Below are positions 44,410 to 53,010 of a DNA stretch of 64,000 bases, piece by piece. Position 1 is the stretch's first letter. Every line of letters starts with the position of its first letter. The notes beneath the pieces were generated by a model. The model did not search any database. It was not told the DNA's origin and worked only from the letters and a program-made list of their open reading frames with translations. The DNA is from Sedimenticola sp. Lineage in GTDB: Bacteria > Pseudomonadota > Gammaproteobacteria > Chromatiales > Chromatiaceae. A program made the translations under genes and the position numbers. Location: assembly GCA_011051655.1 (NCBI GenBank), contig DRKS01000003.1:62001-126000 (forward strand), given 5' to 3'.

Positions 44410-46660
44410 GCGAATCATTGGGGGCAAGGTGAAAAACGCCGGTCTGTCGCCAGGCCTGTTTCACCGCGTCTACCGCCTCGGGGGTGACCTTCTCCAGGCC
44501 CTGGCGCCGGGTCCAGTCCTCGATCTCCCGGATGAGCATGGCGCGCACCATGTCGGGGGCGCGCTGGATGCGTTCGCGGGCCTCATTTTCCCAGGGCAGG
44601 GTCTCTTCGGCGGTGGTTGAATCGGACATGAAGGTCTGCATCAGCCGCCCCATCAGGGCGGGGGTGACCTCTGCCTGGCCCGCCTTGGCGGCCATGGTCT
44701 CGGCGGCCTTGGCGGTCATGTCCCGACAGAAGCCGGCAGGTACGTTTTGCAGCATGGCCTCGGCTTCGGGGCTCCAGGCCGGGCCGCCGGCCCGGCCTGG
44801 CTCTTCGGTCTTCGAAGAGGCCTTGTGGGCGAAGGGGCAGCCACCGGTTTTGGGTTCGGCCGGCGTGGCGTTGCTCCCCATTTGGCCTGCCATGGCCTCG
44901 CGGGCCCGGGCCAGTCCCGCCTCCGCGATCTCCAGGGTGATTTCGCCGTGGCCTTCGGCGCGGGCATAGTCTTCGATGCGTTCCTTGGAGGCGTCGCGCA
45001 TGAACCCTTCGGGTACCCGCATCAGGCGGGCCAGGGCGGCGGCATGCCAATGCAGACCGGTTTCCGGTTGACGGTTTCCGGTTGACGCAGGCGCTGTACC
45101 CGCATCCTGGTGCGTATGGAGGGCTTCTGCGCCCGGGTTGAATTCGCCCACCTCCACGTCGTCATCGATGAAGGGTTGGATGTGTTCGGCCTCTACGGTG
45201 CGGCTGCCGCTGGCGCGGGCCTTTTTCTCCGCCCGCATGCTGAGATTGCCGCGCAGGCTCAGGTCCTTGACCGTGAGCAGCGCCCGGGTGGCCTGGTCGC
45301 TCCAGCGCAGAGCCTGCCCCGCGAGCGGAGCGAGTGCCGTGGGCATGGTCTCTCCGGCGCCGGGCTTGCGCTTGAGTTCGCCCTTGTCGTAGGCCTCCAC
45401 GATCTCGGCCATGGCCTCCTCGGCATGGCCGGGCATGAGCTTGGCGGTGGCCTCGTCCACGATGCTTTCGGTGATGACGGTGTGGCCGTGCTCCTGGGCG
45501 TAGCGCAGGATGGCCATGCGCGCCATGTTGCGCACGAATGACGGCACCCGCTCCATGCGGGCCTCGGCCTCCTTGGTCCAGGAGGTGGTGACCGAGGCGA
45601 GGCGGTCCACCTGGGGCTGGTGTTCCCGCTGGCTGAGCAGCAGGGCGCAGTCGGCGTCATGCAGCAGGGCCTCGGCGTTGCCGCCGATGTCCAGCCCGGG
45701 GTCGGCGTGGATGCCGGTGGTGCCCAGCACCAGCAGGGAGGGCTTCACCTGCTTGAGGTATTTGTTGATGACGTCGTGAGGCTTGCCGTCCAGCAGGACG
45801 GTTTCGGCCTCGATGCCGTGGTCGGCGGCAATCTGCCGGGAGACGGCCAGATGGCCCTGGTAGATCTTGGCCAGGCCGGAGTCGATGATCTCCTCGTGCA
45901 ACTGCTCCTGCTCCTGGAAGCGGAACACCTTGCCCGCCTCCTGTGAGAGCACTCCGGCGATGCGGTTGAAGGCCACATAGTGATAGTAGGGGTCGAAGGC
46001 GGAGACCACCTTGACCGGCGTCTGCCACTGCTGCGCCAGGGCCAGGGCGGTGAGCAGGCCGCCATAGGATTTGGCGGAACCGTCCACGGCCACCACGATG
46101 GGCCCCTCGGAGAGGGCGCGGGTGGGCTCTTTGATGACCAGGGTGTCGATCCGGCTGCGCCGGGCCACCCGTGAGCAGACGGTGCCCAGGCGGCTGTTCT
46201 TTATGGCCCCCAGGCCCAGGGCGCCCATCACCAGCAGGTCGTAATCACCGCCGTTGGCCTCGTTGACCATCTCCCGGTAGTTCTTGCCCTCCAGGGCACG
46301 GCGGGTGATCCGGATCCCTTTGTCGCTGCTCTCCCGCTCCACCTGGTCCAGGTAGGAGTCGGTGATGATGTTCAGTCCCTTGGTGATGAGGTCGTCATGC
46401 ACCTCCCGCTGGCGCTCCAGCTCCTGCTCCTGGCGGTACTGCTCCGGCAGCCCCCCCTCCATCTGGCGAAAACGCATGTCATGGAGCCTGGCCGCATAGA
46501 CGTGGGCGGCGCTGAGGCGGCTGTCCCAGATCTCCGCCAGCCTCAGGGCCTCGGTGATGCCGCGGTTGGAGTGGTCGGATGAGTCCACCGCCAGCAGGAT
46601 GGAGCCGTAGGCCGGCAGCGGTTGAACCTGGGGTGCTTCGGATTGGGTCTGGACATTCAT
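44399..46660 (-). CDS. Tandem universal-stress-protein domains with five PCP_red-type repeats
   Basis: A 753-residue protein (MNVQTQSEAP start). Two USP domains come first: YGSILLAVDSSDHSNRGI to DTLVIKEP (about 18-178), and GPIVVAVDGSAKSYGGLL to CALLLSQ (about 186-345). The second keeps VLGTTGIHADPG near the nucleotide loop. From about 361 come five PCP_red-like units (361-406, 452-500, 538-588, 629-677, 690-737), each with W..EA...L..VP.F.R and a following helix; the second is degenerate. No membrane segment. It is upstream of, and likely co-transcribed with, the NirJ-like gene. The function is unknown. Confidence 0.83.
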   Translation of the reverse strand: MNVQTQSEAPQVQPLPAYGSILLAVDSSDHSNRGITEALRLAEIWDSRLSAAHVYAARLHDMRFRQMEGGLPEQYRQEQELERQREVHDDLITKGLNIITDSYLDQVERESSDKGIRITRRALEGKNYREMVNEANGGDYDLLVMGALGLGAIKNSRLGTVCSRVARRSRIDTLVIKEPTRALSEGPIVVAVDGSAKSYGGLLTALALAQQWQTPVKVVSAFDPYYHYVAFNRIAGVLSQEAGKVFRFQEQEQLHEEIIDSGLAKIYQGHLAVSRQIAADHGIEAETVLLDGKPHDVINKYLKQVKPSLLVLGTTGIHADPGLDIGGNAEALLHDADCALLLSQREHQPQVDRLASVTTSWTKEAEARMERVPSFVRNMARMAILRYAQEHGHTVITESIVDEATAKLMPGHAEEAMAEIVEAYDKGELKRKPGAGETMPTALAPLAGQALRWSDQATRALLTVKDLSLRGNLSMRAEKKARASGSRTVEAEHIQPFIDDDVEVGEFNPGAEALHTHQDAGTAPASTGNRQPETGLHWHAAALARLMRVPEGFMRDASKERIEDYARAEGHGEITLEIAEAGLARAREAMAGQMGSNATPAEPKTGGCPFAHKASSKTEEPGRAGGPAWSPEAEAMLQNVPAGFCRDMTAKAAETMAAKAGQAEVTPALMGRLMQTFMSDSTTAEETLPWENEARERIQRAPDMVRAMLIREIEDWTRRQGLEKVTPEAVDAVKQAWRQTGVFHLAPNDSRNG
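45059..45086. repeat. Tandem 14-bp repeat inside the USP gene
   Basis: GGTTTCCGGTTGAC occurs twice in a row. It encodes the linker TGNRQPETG before the third PCP_red-like unit (residues about 527-536). The same kind of motif lies in the intergenic stretch at 44355-44409, so an intergenic repeat appears to have entered the coding frame. Confidence 0.8.
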
Positions 46661-46815
46661 GCTGAGAGCCGGATCTTGTAGTGTTGAGCTGCGTTTGTTT
46701 GCGGCTGGGGAAAGAAATGGGCCCACCCCGGGCCGGCCCCGGGTGGCGCTGATGCCGGCTGATCGCCGTGGCGCCTATTATAGCCACGATAGCGGCCGGG
46801 GGATCAAGGCGGGTG

Positions 46816-46859
46816 TTGCCACGGCCGGCCTGCAAAGTGAGGAGGCGCGGCCGTGGCAA
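46816..46859 (-). terminator. Strong stem-loop after the LPS kinase gene (terminator-like, no T-run)
   Basis: A 12-bp perfect stem TTGCCACGGCCG / CGGCCGTGGCAA (46816-46827 with 46848-46859) lies 4 bp past the stop of the kinase gene. It could mark the end of the LPS operon, but there is no T-run, so it may be a mRNA-stability element instead. Confidence 0.55.
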
Positions 46860-46863
46860 GCGC

Positions 46864-48273
46864 CTACAGCGCCGATTGCAGCAGCCCGGAAAACAGCGTC
46901 TGCAACTCCGGTTCGTCATCCCAGTTGCGCATGAAGCGCCGCAGGTCTCTTTCCCAGGCCTTTTTGAACGACGCCTCGGTGGAATGCCGCTGCATGGCGT
47001 CCAGGTCGATCAGCATGGGTTCATTCCCCACGATGAGGATGTTGCTCGCCTTCATGTCTCCGTGGCTGATGCGCTGGTCCTCGAGCTGGCGGAACAGGCC
47101 GGCGATCCTGTCGGCCATGCGGGTCTTTTCGCCGCCGCTTATGCCGGCGTCCCGGAACCAGTGGTGGGCGCCGACGCCCTTCACCTCTTCCGCCAGGAAG
47201 TAGGCGACGGGCCGCAGCGGGCCCCGCCTGATTTTTACCACCGCCACCGGCCTGGGGGTGGCGATGCCATGGAACAGAAGCCGGTGGGCGTTCTCCCAGG
47301 AGACGAAGGCCCTGCCGGCGCGGGTGCTGAGCTTGATGCCGTGCCACAGGCCCTTGACGTTGTAGCGTTTGATCACCAGCCTCAGGCCGCCGGCCTGCGC
47401 CGCCCAGACGGTGCAGGTGTTGCCGTTTTTCAGCGCCTGGTCCTTTCCCGGAAAAGAGGCGTCCGGATCGGCCAGCAGGGCGTCCAGGTCCGGCCCGGCA
47501 TCGGCCCGCGCAATCACTTCGAGGCGCTCCGCCGTCTTGCGGCAGACAAAGGCCGTGCACTCCCGCAGCAGCTTGCGCCGGCGCTCTTCCCAGCGCTTTT
47601 CCCGCCACCGCTCCACCCGCCGCCGCAGATCCCCGCCGCCGGGGCCCCGGGCCCATCCCCGCGCGGTGAGATACAGGTCATACAGGGCGGGGGCGCGGGA
47701 CGCCCACTCGGGCGGCAGCTGGGCCAGGAAAAGCGCCAGGTTATCCAGCGATGCCTCTTGCGCGAGCTCCCCCTTCACGGCCCTGACGCCATCCCCGTCC
47801 AGGCTGTGGATTTCATGATTCGAGACGACGAAATTGCCCAGATGGAGGTCGGTCTGGCAAATACCCGCCCGGTGATGGCGGGCCAGCAGGGCGGTCATCT
47901 CCCGCAACACCCGCTCCCGCGAGGCGGCGTCCCCCTGCTCCCAGGCCTCCTTCAGGCTCAGCGGTTGCGGGAGTTGCGCCAGAACGATCACCGGCCAGCC
48001 GCCCCCCTCCAGCTCTCCGGCGTATGCCAGCTCCGCCGTGGGGATGCCCCGCTCCCGGAAGGCGGCCAGGCCGTCCAGCTCCCGTTGCCAGTGGGTTTTC
48101 CCCCTGCCGGCGTCGAGATAGAATTTGGCGAACACCGGCCGTCCTTCCAGTTCCCCCCGCCAGACCTCCCGCTTTCCCGGCAGGCGTCGCACGGCGCGGA
48201 CCAGATGCAGCACCCGCCCATCGTCCAGGCGGCGGGCCCCGGCCCGCATGGGGGTGTTCGGATCCTCACGCAT
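46864..48273 (-). CDS. Lipopolysaccharide kinase-like protein with two kinase halves
   Basis: A 469-residue protein of the WaaP/InaA-like kinase group. It seems to hold two kinase-type catalytic cores: an N-terminal one with GICQTDLHLGNFVVSNHEIH and LDGDGVRAVK, and a C-terminal one with RISHGDMKASNILIVGNEPM and LIDLDAMQRHS. Both D-x-H/D-M-K-x-N loops are present, so both halves may bind nucleotide. It overlaps rfaP by 8 bp and is last in the LPS operon. Substrate is likely a core-sugar hydroxyl, but this is inference. Confidence 0.82.
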   Translation of the reverse strand: MREDPNTPMRAGARRLDDGRVLHLVRAVRRLPGKREVWRGELEGRPVFAKFYLDAGRGKTHWQRELDGLAAFRERGIPTAELAYAGELEGGGWPVIVLAQLPQPLSLKEAWEQGDAASRERVLREMTALLARHHRAGICQTDLHLGNFVVSNHEIHSLDGDGVRAVKGELAQEASLDNLALFLAQLPPEWASRAPALYDLYLTARGWARGPGGGDLRRRVERWREKRWEERRRKLLRECTAFVCRKTAERLEVIARADAGPDLDALLADPDASFPGKDQALKNGNTCTVWAAQAGGLRLVIKRYNVKGLWHGIKLSTRAGRAFVSWENAHRLLFHGIATPRPVAVVKIRRGPLRPVAYFLAEEVKGVGAHHWFRDAGISGGEKTRMADRIAGLFRQLEDQRISHGDMKASNILIVGNEPMLIDLDAMQRHSTEASFKKAWERDLRRFMRNWDDEPELQTLFSGLLQSAL

Positions 48274-49060
48274 CGGCGTCCGGCCTGGTCCGGTACAGGG
48301 CCTGTGCCCGCCGTTGCACCGCGCCCCAGAAATCCCGCTCCCGGTGCAGGATGCGGCGCAGGGGCCGGTGCCGGTATTCGGCCATGAAGCGCAACAGGTC
48401 CCGCCGGGTCAGCCCCAGTTCCATGGCCGAGAACCAGAGTGACCCCAGGTCCTTCACCACCCAGCGCCGGGGCGTGCGGCGGCGGCGCTGCACCCGGTGG
48501 AGGTCGATCACGTAGAGATGCAGGTCGGCCTCGTCGCCGCTCCAGGGCAGCCGGATCAGGAAATGACAAATGTAGAAATCCCGGTGATTGACCCCGTTTT
48601 CGTGCAGGGTGCGGGCGATCCGGGCCAGCCGCCGGATCAGGGCCCGCTTCAGCCCGGGGGGCGGTGGATTGTTGTGCCAGTCCCCGCAGAATTTCTCCAG
48701 GCTGATGCAGCCCGAAAGCTCCTCGGTGACCAGCACCGAGCGCAGGGCGGCCGGATTCCAGCCCTCGGCCCCGTAGGCCACCGGCGACATGGTCTCCACG
48801 CCGAGCTGGCGCAGCCGGTGAATGGCCCGCCACTCGTTGCCGGCCCCCAGCACGGGCAGCTTCAGGGAGCCCAGGTTCTTGAGGATCTCGCCCCAGCCCA
48901 CCCCCCGGTGGCATTTGACGAAAAAGCCCCGTCCGCCCCGTTCGATGCGGAAGGTGCGCCGGTTCTGGATGCGCTTGAACACCTCGCCTTCCAGGGCGCA
49001 GAGTTGTTCCGGATGGGTCTCCGGGAACAGGGGGCGGTAGGGCTCAAGCACCTTCAGCAT
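48266..49060 (-). CDS. rfaP: LPS core heptose(I) kinase RfaP/WaaP
   Basis: Phosphorylates the first heptose of the LPS inner core, needed for outer-membrane stability. The 264-residue product starts MLKVLEPYRPLF and has the nucleotide-binding FRIERGGRGFFVKCHRG (Lys of the ATP pocket), the segment AIHRLRQLGVETMSP, and the catalytic loop NGVNHRDFYICHFLI with D-F-Y-x-x-H-F, then YVIDLHRVQRR. It overlaps waaG by 17 bp and the following kinase gene by 8 bp, which implies tight coupling. Confidence 0.93.
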   Translation of the reverse strand: MLKVLEPYRPLFPETHPEQLCALEGEVFKRIQNRRTFRIERGGRGFFVKCHRGVGWGEILKNLGSLKLPVLGAGNEWRAIHRLRQLGVETMSPVAYGAEGWNPAALRSVLVTEELSGCISLEKFCGDWHNNPPPPGLKRALIRRLARIARTLHENGVNHRDFYICHFLIRLPWSGDEADLHLYVIDLHRVQRRRRTPRRWVVKDLGSLWFSAMELGLTRRDLLRFMAEYRHRPLRRILHRERDFWGAVQRRAQALYRTRPDADA

Positions 49061-50186
49061 GGCGCCTCCGGTTGGCTTCGGCCCGCGCGATGATGATATC
49101 CGCCGCCCGCTCGATCAGGCCGTAGAGGTCCGTACGGGCGCAATAGGCGGGGCCGTTTTCCGCCCAGGCGTTGCGCTGGGGCGAGGTGAGAAATTCCGCC
49201 AGGGCCTTATTGAGCTGCCCCTGATCGAAGGGCTCCGGCGTTATCGTTCCCGCCCGGGCCTCCCGGACGTGAAAGGCGAAGCCGCAGTTGCCCGTCGCCA
49301 GCACCGGCAGTCCGCAGATCATCGCCTCGATGAGCACGGTGCCGGTGTTCTCGCTCCGGGGGGCGTGCACCAGGGCGTCCGCCGCCCGGTAGAAACGGGG
49401 CACATCCTCCCGGGCGCCGGTAAAAATCACCTGCTCCGCCACTCCCAGGCGTCCGGCCAGGCGGCGCAGGGGTTGCGCCTTGCCGTGCCCCACCACCACC
49501 AGCCGGCATTTTTCCTTCAGCCCGGGGGGCAGGGTTGCAAGCGCCCGGATCAGCCGGTCGATCCCCTTGGTGCGGAAACGGGAGCCCACGGCCAGCAGCA
49601 TGAGCCCGTCCCCGGCGATCCCGAGTTCTTCGCGCAGGGTGGCGCCGTCCGCCTCCCCGCCGGCCAGCCGGTCCCGGTTGATCCCCGGCGGCAGCAGATG
49701 GAAGCGTTCCGGTTCGGTGCCGTAGTAACGGATGAATTTCTCCTTCTCCCCATGGGCGATGAGCATCACCCCGGTGCCGGCGCCGGGCCGGAAGACCGCC
49801 GCCTCCTGGCGTTTGAAGGCGCGGCAGCGGGGGGACAGCTTGTAGAGCATCGGCCTGGTCTCGTCCACCCGGGCGGCGTAACAGGGATCGGCGGCGTAAT
49901 ACAGGTCCAGCCCCGGGATCTTGGTGAATCCGACCCGGCAATCGTAACCCTTTCCGGCCGTGGCCCGGGCGAAGCGCCTGGCCAGCAGGTCATTGCTCCG
50001 GTGGTTGCTGGAGGCCCGGGTGTCCAGCTCGAACACCCCGATGCCCCCGGGCCGCTCACCCTGCCACTCCCCGGTGTAGATGTCGACGCTGTGACCCCGG
50101 GCGGCGCAGGCCCGGGCGATGCGCAACAGGGAGCGCTGCATGCCGCCGAAGGGGAACCACAGGGAGACGGCGAAGGCGAGCCTCAT
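49044..50186 (-). CDS. waaG: LPS core glycosyltransferase WaaG (GT4 family)
   Basis: Adds the first hexose of the outer core to heptose II. The 380-residue product starts MRLAFAVSLWFPFGGMQRSL, as WaaG proteins do. The GT4 markers are GTEPERFHLLPPGINRDRL, LLAVGSRFRTKGIDRLIRAL (nucleotide-sugar), and the ADALVHAPRSENTGTVLIEA motif with the E-x7-E pair. It lies between waaC (4-bp overlap) and rfaP (17-bp overlap). Sugar specificity (Glc, GalN or other) cannot be told. Confidence 0.92.
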   Translation of the reverse strand: MRLAFAVSLWFPFGGMQRSLLRIARACAARGHSVDIYTGEWQGERPGGIGVFELDTRASSNHRSNDLLARRFARATAGKGYDCRVGFTKIPGLDLYYAADPCYAARVDETRPMLYKLSPRCRAFKRQEAAVFRPGAGTGVMLIAHGEKEKFIRYYGTEPERFHLLPPGINRDRLAGGEADGATLREELGIAGDGLMLLAVGSRFRTKGIDRLIRALATLPPGLKEKCRLVVVGHGKAQPLRRLAGRLGVAEQVIFTGAREDVPRFYRAADALVHAPRSENTGTVLIEAMICGLPVLATGNCGFAFHVREARAGTITPEPFDQGQLNKALAEFLTSPQRNAWAENGPAYCARTDLYGLIERAADIIIARAEANRRRHAEGA

Positions 50187-51217
50187 GCGGCCTCCGGTTG
50201 CAGCCGGGCCGCCAGGGCCTCCCACACCGTGACCGGCGGCAGGGTCTGGTAACAGGCGGGGGAGACTCCGGCGGTTCCGCTGAAGCTGCACACCCGGTCC
50301 AGGCAGGGGGCGCAGGGGAATTTTGCAACCAGGTTGCGGTGGCGGGGGCCGATCACGCCTGTCAACTCGGCCCGGGTGGGGCCGTAGAGGGTCACCCCCG
50401 GGGTCCCCAGGGCCGCCGCCAGGTGGCTGAGGCCGCTGTCCAGCCCCACCACCCCGGCGGCCCCCCGCAGCTCCCGGGCCAGGTCCGGCAGGCCCGTCCG
50501 GGGCAGCAGCCGGGCGGCCGGGCAATCCGCCGCCAGCCGCCCGGCCCGTTGGCGTTCCTCATCGTTTCCCCAGGGCAGGCGGATCTCGAAGCCCCGCTCC
50601 CCGGCCAGGGCGGCCAGCTCGGCCCAGTAGGCCTCCGGCCAGTGCTTGGAGGGCCAGGTGGTGCCGTGGAGGAAGACCAGGTAGGGCCTCTGCGGGGTTG
50701 CTGCCGCGGGCTCCCCGGGGTCCAGGCCGTAGTCCGGCGGGGTATCGGGCAGGGCATAATCCAGGGCCAGGGCGAACAGCCGGCGCACCCGCTCGATGGC
50801 GTGGCGCTCCCGGGAAACGGCCCAGCGCCGCTGATAGGTCCAGGCCACCCAGGGGTCCCGGGCGGAGGCGCGGTCGTAGCCGGCCCGCGGCCCCCGGGCC
50901 AGGGCGGCCACCATGGCGCTCTTGAAGAACAGTCCCTGGGCGTCGATGATGAGATCATAGGGGTGGCGGCGCAGATTCCCCACGAAGGCGCCGATCTCCC
51001 CGCTGCGCCAGGCCGCCCCCCAGCCCCGGCGCCAGCGCCGCAGGGCGATGGGGATGACCCGCTCCACCGCCGGGTGCCAGGCCGGGATCTCGGCGAAGGC
51101 CTCCTCCGCCACCCAGTGGAAGCGGATGCCGGGGATGGCCGCCGCCGCGTCCGTCAGCGCCGGCAGGCTGTGGATCAGATCCCCCAGGGAGGAGGTCTTG
51201 ACCAGCAGCACCCTCAC
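50183..51217 (-). CDS. waaC: Lipopolysaccharide heptosyltransferase I WaaC
   Basis: Transfers the first heptose to Kdo2-lipid A. The start is GTG at 51217, giving VRVLLVKTSSLGDLIHSLPA, the family N-terminus. Other markers are YDLIIDAQGLFFKSAMVA and the C-terminal GTTWPSKHWPEAYWAEL plus GLDSGLSHLAAALGTPG (nucleotide-sugar binding). The 344-residue length is usual. It overlaps waaF and waaG by 4 bp on either side. Between about residue 315 and 335 it has an extra segment with CAPCLDRVC. Confidence 0.93.
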   Translation of the reverse strand: MRVLLVKTSSLGDLIHSLPALTDAAAAIPGIRFHWVAEEAFAEIPAWHPAVERVIPIALRRWRRGWGAAWRSGEIGAFVGNLRRHPYDLIIDAQGLFFKSAMVAALARGPRAGYDRASARDPWVAWTYQRRWAVSRERHAIERVRRLFALALDYALPDTPPDYGLDPGEPAAATPQRPYLVFLHGTTWPSKHWPEAYWAELAALAGERGFEIRLPWGNDEERQRAGRLAADCPAARLLPRTGLPDLARELRGAAGVVGLDSGLSHLAAALGTPGVTLYGPTRAELTGVIGPRHRNLVAKFPCAPCLDRVCSFSGTAGVSPACYQTLPPVTVWEALAARLQPEAA

Positions 51218-52209
51218 GGGAGCACCTCGTCCAGGGCTTGGCGCACCTGCTCCACGCTGATGTCCCGCAGGCACCGGAGATGCCCCTGGGGGCACTCCCG
51301 CCGGAAGCAGGGGCTGCAGTCGAGCCCCAGGCAGACCACCCGCGAGCGGTCGTTCAGCGGCGGTGTGAAGCCCGGGTCCGAGGAGCCGTAGAGGGCCACC
51401 AGGGGGCGGTCCAGGGCGGCGGCCACGTGCATCAGGCCGGAGTCGTTGCTCACCACGGCGTCGGCCAGGGAGAGCAGGTCCACCGCCTGGGCCAGGGAGG
51501 TGCGGCCGCTGAGGTCGGCGCAGTTTCCCTCCAGGCGCCGGGCGATCCCGGCGCAGACGGGCCTGTCCCTGGCGGAGCCGAACAGCCAGATGTCCCAGCC
51601 CCGGTCCGCCATGGCGGCGGCCAGCCCGGCGTAGGATTCCTCCGGCCAGCGCTTGGCCGGGCCGTACTCGGCGCCAGGGCAAAGCGCCAGCACCGGGCCC
51701 CGTTTCACCAGCCCCAGCTCTGCCAGCGCCTGGTGCGCGGTGGTGCTGTCCGCCTCCAGGCTCGGGGGGGGGATCTCGGGTACTGATGGGGTTTTTGCCG
51801 GATACGCCAGCGCCACGAAGCGCTGCACCGTCATGGTGAGCCGTGATTTGTCCAGCCTGCGGATGTCGTTGAGCAGGCCGTAGCGCAGCTCCCCCACCCA
51901 GCCGGTGCGTCTGGGGATCCCGGCCCAGAAGGGGACCAGGGCGGACTTGAAGGAGTTGGGCAGCAGGATGGCCTGGTCGTAACCCCGCCCGCGCAGGCCG
52001 CGGCCCAGGCGCCAGCGGGTCTTGAGACCGAGCCTGCCATGCCCCAGCGGCATGTCGATGGCGTCGCCGACCTCCGGCATGCGCTCCAGCAGGGGTCGGC
52101 TCCAGGCGGGGGCCAGGACATCGATGCCCGGTTCGGGATGGCGCTGCTTCAGTGCCTTGAACAGGCTCTGCGCCATCACCATGTCGCCGACCCAGGAGGG
52201 GGCGACCAC
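51214..52209 (-). CDS. waaF: ADP-heptose:LPS heptosyltransferase II WaaF
   Basis: Adds the second heptose to the inner core. The 331-residue product has MVAPSWVGDMVMAQSLFKAL at the N-terminus, the shared KRWPEESYAGLAAAM segment, and VSNDSGLMHVAAALDRPLVA near the C-terminus, where the nucleotide-sugar sits. CLGLDCSPCFRRECPQG is the cysteine-rich end of WaaF. It is the first LPS gene of the operon and follows the Uma2-like gene by 31 bp. Confidence 0.95.
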   Translation of the reverse strand: MVAPSWVGDMVMAQSLFKALKQRHPEPGIDVLAPAWSRPLLERMPEVGDAIDMPLGHGRLGLKTRWRLGRGLRGRGYDQAILLPNSFKSALVPFWAGIPRRTGWVGELRYGLLNDIRRLDKSRLTMTVQRFVALAYPAKTPSVPEIPPPSLEADSTTAHQALAELGLVKRGPVLALCPGAEYGPAKRWPEESYAGLAAAMADRGWDIWLFGSARDRPVCAGIARRLEGNCADLSGRTSLAQAVDLLSLADAVVSNDSGLMHVAAALDRPLVALYGSSDPGFTPPLNDRSRVVCLGLDCSPCFRRECPQGHLRCLRDISVEQVRQALDEVLP

Positions 52210-52240
52210 AAGGACCCTCGGGCGGGCACTGTTCTGGTGG

Positions 52241-52810
52241 TCAGTCTGAATCGAAATCCACCTGCCGGTAGAGGTCGGCCAATGAGAGGGATATCCCCAG
52301 GGTGGCGATTTCCACCGCCCCTTCTTCGCCGCTGGCCTCTGACAGATGCCAGGTGCCGCCGGGATCCCGCTCGAACAGTTCGGCGTGGGCCCGGTCCTGG
52401 TTGAGCAGCAGGTAGGCCTTCAGGGAAGAAATGGCGCGGTAGTGTTCGAACTTGAGGCCCCGGTCATAGGATTCCGTGGCCTCGGACAGCACTTCCACGA
52501 TACAGAGGGGATTTTCCACATAAAGTTTACTGCGCTTTCCCTCCTCGCACAGCACCATGGTGTCCGGGTAACAGAACTTGTCGTGCTCGGCGATGAACAG
52601 CTTCATATCCGGTCCGTAGACCCGGCAGGGCTTGTGGCGCAATCCCGTGGAAAGCGCCACCAGCGTATTGCCGGAGATCATGGCGTGCCGTTCCGTGCCG
52701 CCGGTCATGGCGAATACCTGGCCCGCCATATACTCGAAACGCTGGTCTTGCTGCTGTTCCAGGGCGAAGTAGGCGTCGTGGCTCAGTGGTGAGGGGGATG
52801 CCTCGGCCAT
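52241..52810 (-). CDS. Uma2-family (PD-(D/E)XK) endonuclease-like protein
   Basis: A 189-residue protein of the Uma2 family, a PD-(D/E)XK nuclease-fold group common in cyanobacteria and scattered elsewhere. Fold markers: YMAGQVFAMTGGTERHAMIS, FCYPDTMVLCEEG (P-D), CIVEVLSEATESYDRGLKFE (E-V-L-S...D...K), and YLLLNQDRAHAELFERD. The active-site residues look intact. Its role is unknown; it seems to be an insertion into the conserved ilvE-waaF neighbourhood. Confidence 0.85.
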   Translation of the reverse strand: MAEASPSPLSHDAYFALEQQQDQRFEYMAGQVFAMTGGTERHAMISGNTLVALSTGLRHKPCRVYGPDMKLFIAEHDKFCYPDTMVLCEEGKRSKLYVENPLCIVEVLSEATESYDRGLKFEHYRAISSLKAYLLLNQDRAHAELFERDPGGTWHLSEASGEEGAVEIATLGISLSLADLYRQVDFDSD

Positions 52811-52816
52811 GGGATA

Positions 52817-52990
52817 TCAGTTCTCCAGGACGTATCGCGCCCCGCAATAGGGGCATGTGGCCTTGCCCGTCTTCTTGAGACTCAGAAAGACCCGGGGATG
52901 CTCGCTCCAGATCCTGGCGCCCTTCGGAGGGCAGCACAGCGGCAGTTGTGTGGGTTTGACTTGGATCGGTGTCTGATTTGCCTCAGCCAT
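52817..52990 (-). CDS. CHCC-type zinc-finger protein
   Basis: A 57-residue protein (MAEANQTPIQVKPTQLPLCC...) with the zf-CHCC pattern: C-C-P-P-K-G...W-S-E-H-P...C-P-Y-C-G (TCPYCGARYVLEN). It is related to the zinc-binding part of the NDUFS6 subunit of complex I but is usually found next to ilvE or waaF in such genomes. The start at 52990 is chosen as it gives the family length. It begins 20 bp after the ilvE stop. Confidence 0.88.
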   Translation of the reverse strand: MAEANQTPIQVKPTQLPLCCPPKGARIWSEHPRVFLSLKKTGKATCPYCGARYVLEN

Positions 52991-53010
52991 TTTTTTCTCC
53001 CAACAAGAGG

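Noticed and set aside
42309-46660. Photosynthesis or bacteriochlorophyll synthesis gene cluster, suggested by the PCP_red-like repeats.
   Set aside because: No bch, puf or crt genes are in the window, and the repeats are fused to USP and radical SAM domains; phototrophy cannot be inferred.
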